Assembly: GCA_016219005.1 (NCBI GenBank)
Contig: JACRCN010000009.1
Location: 52,641-116,640 of the forward strand
Origin: Deltaproteobacteria bacterium
GTDB lineage: Bacteria > Desulfobacterota > Desulfobacteria > Desulfobacterales > SpSt-501
Length of the DNA stretch: 64,000 nt
Reading direction: 5' to 3'
Both the position numbers and the translations under genes were made by a program. Below the pieces are notes generated by a model that ran no database searches, was not told the origin of the DNA, and was given only the letters and a program-made list of their open reading frames with translations. This document shows, one piece after another, positions 63,826-64,000 of the stretch (position 1 is its first letter; the number at the start of each line of letters is the position of its first letter).

Positions 63826-64000
63826 ATGCCCGATGCGCGTTCGACCCCTGCCCTTTCAGCCCCTGAAGCACACTCCGGCCGCGAGACCATCGTCGTTCTC
63901 TGCGTTCTGGTGTCTTTAGCTGTCATCGCCAGCGGGATCGCGATCGTGCAATCCCGATACAACCCGGCGGTGATCAATTTCCTGCAGGGTACAGCCGACC
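63826..64000 (+). CDS. Start of a membrane-anchored protein (3' truncated)
   Basis: The frame opens with an ATG at 63826 and runs to the window end without a stop. After ~20 polar residues a membrane segment follows (about residues 22-43, 'VVLCVLVSLAVIASGIAIV'-like), then 'SRYNPAVINFL'. Too little is visible to name it. Confidence 0.5.
   Translation, partial: MPDARSTPALSAPEAHSGRETIVVLCVLVSLAVIASGIAIVQSRYNPAVINFLQGTAD

Overview
The window looks like chromosomal DNA of a Gram-negative member of the Desulfobacterota (formerly Deltaproteobacteria). It is mostly GC-rich. It carries a tig-clpP-clpX-lon block, an outer-membrane lipid transport protein (MlaA family), TauE/SafE and TRAP transporters, a MaeB-type malic enzyme, LUD-domain and cytidylate-kinase-like proteins, and a c-di-AMP riboswitch in front of kup. 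No 16S rRNA or taxonomic marker is present, so this placement is inferred from gene content and style.

Layout. 1-14.6 kb is GC-rich housekeeping and transport: malic enzyme (5' truncated), TauE-like exporter, DedA, riboswitch-kup, NudC, a chemoreceptor, a DadA-like oxidase, gamma carbonic anhydrase, a UPF0316 protein, PncB, MlaA and a secreted two-repeat protein. At about 15.6 kb base composition becomes AT-rich. From there to 25 kb lies a catabolic cluster: TRAP transporter (DctP-Q-M), two DapA-superfamily lyases, a ProC-like reductase, a LarA-like isomerase, a GntR/FCD regulator and a zinc alcohol dehydrogenase. It looks like a transferred pathway for a small carboxylic acid that I cannot name. 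A FIST sensor and hybrid kinase pair follows.

29.1-36.4 kb is an accessory segment bounded by two 27-base direct repeats (26 of 27 identical). The right copy is part of the terminator hairpin of tRNA-Asp. Between them lie decayed genes, lipoproteins, a nuclease, a WG-repeat protein and a Panacea-type toxin-antitoxin pair. This has the shape of a small tRNA-adjacent island without a visible integrase.

36.4-43.2 kb is core: tRNA-Asp, tRNA-Val, lon, clpX, clpP, tig, tRNA-Leu and tRNA-Pro. 43.3-49 kb holds a tandem class II aldolase protein, an esterase and a thiamine-diphosphate dehydrogenase complex (E1 alpha, E1 beta, E2). 49-58.5 kb has small membrane proteins, an SF2 helicase, a hydrolase, a VWA/MoxR pair, a LUD protein, a UspA protein and a cytidylate-kinase-like protein with a BON-like tail. 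58.6-62.2 kb is a thiamine operon (thiM-thiE-thiL-thiD) behind a promoter, a TPP riboswitch and a terminator. The window ends with a rhomboid protease, a small helical protein and the start of a membrane-anchored protein.

The best candidates for something new are the TRAP/DapA/ProC/LarA cluster, the Panacea pair with its SH3-like partner, and the repeat-bounded island beside tRNA-Asp.
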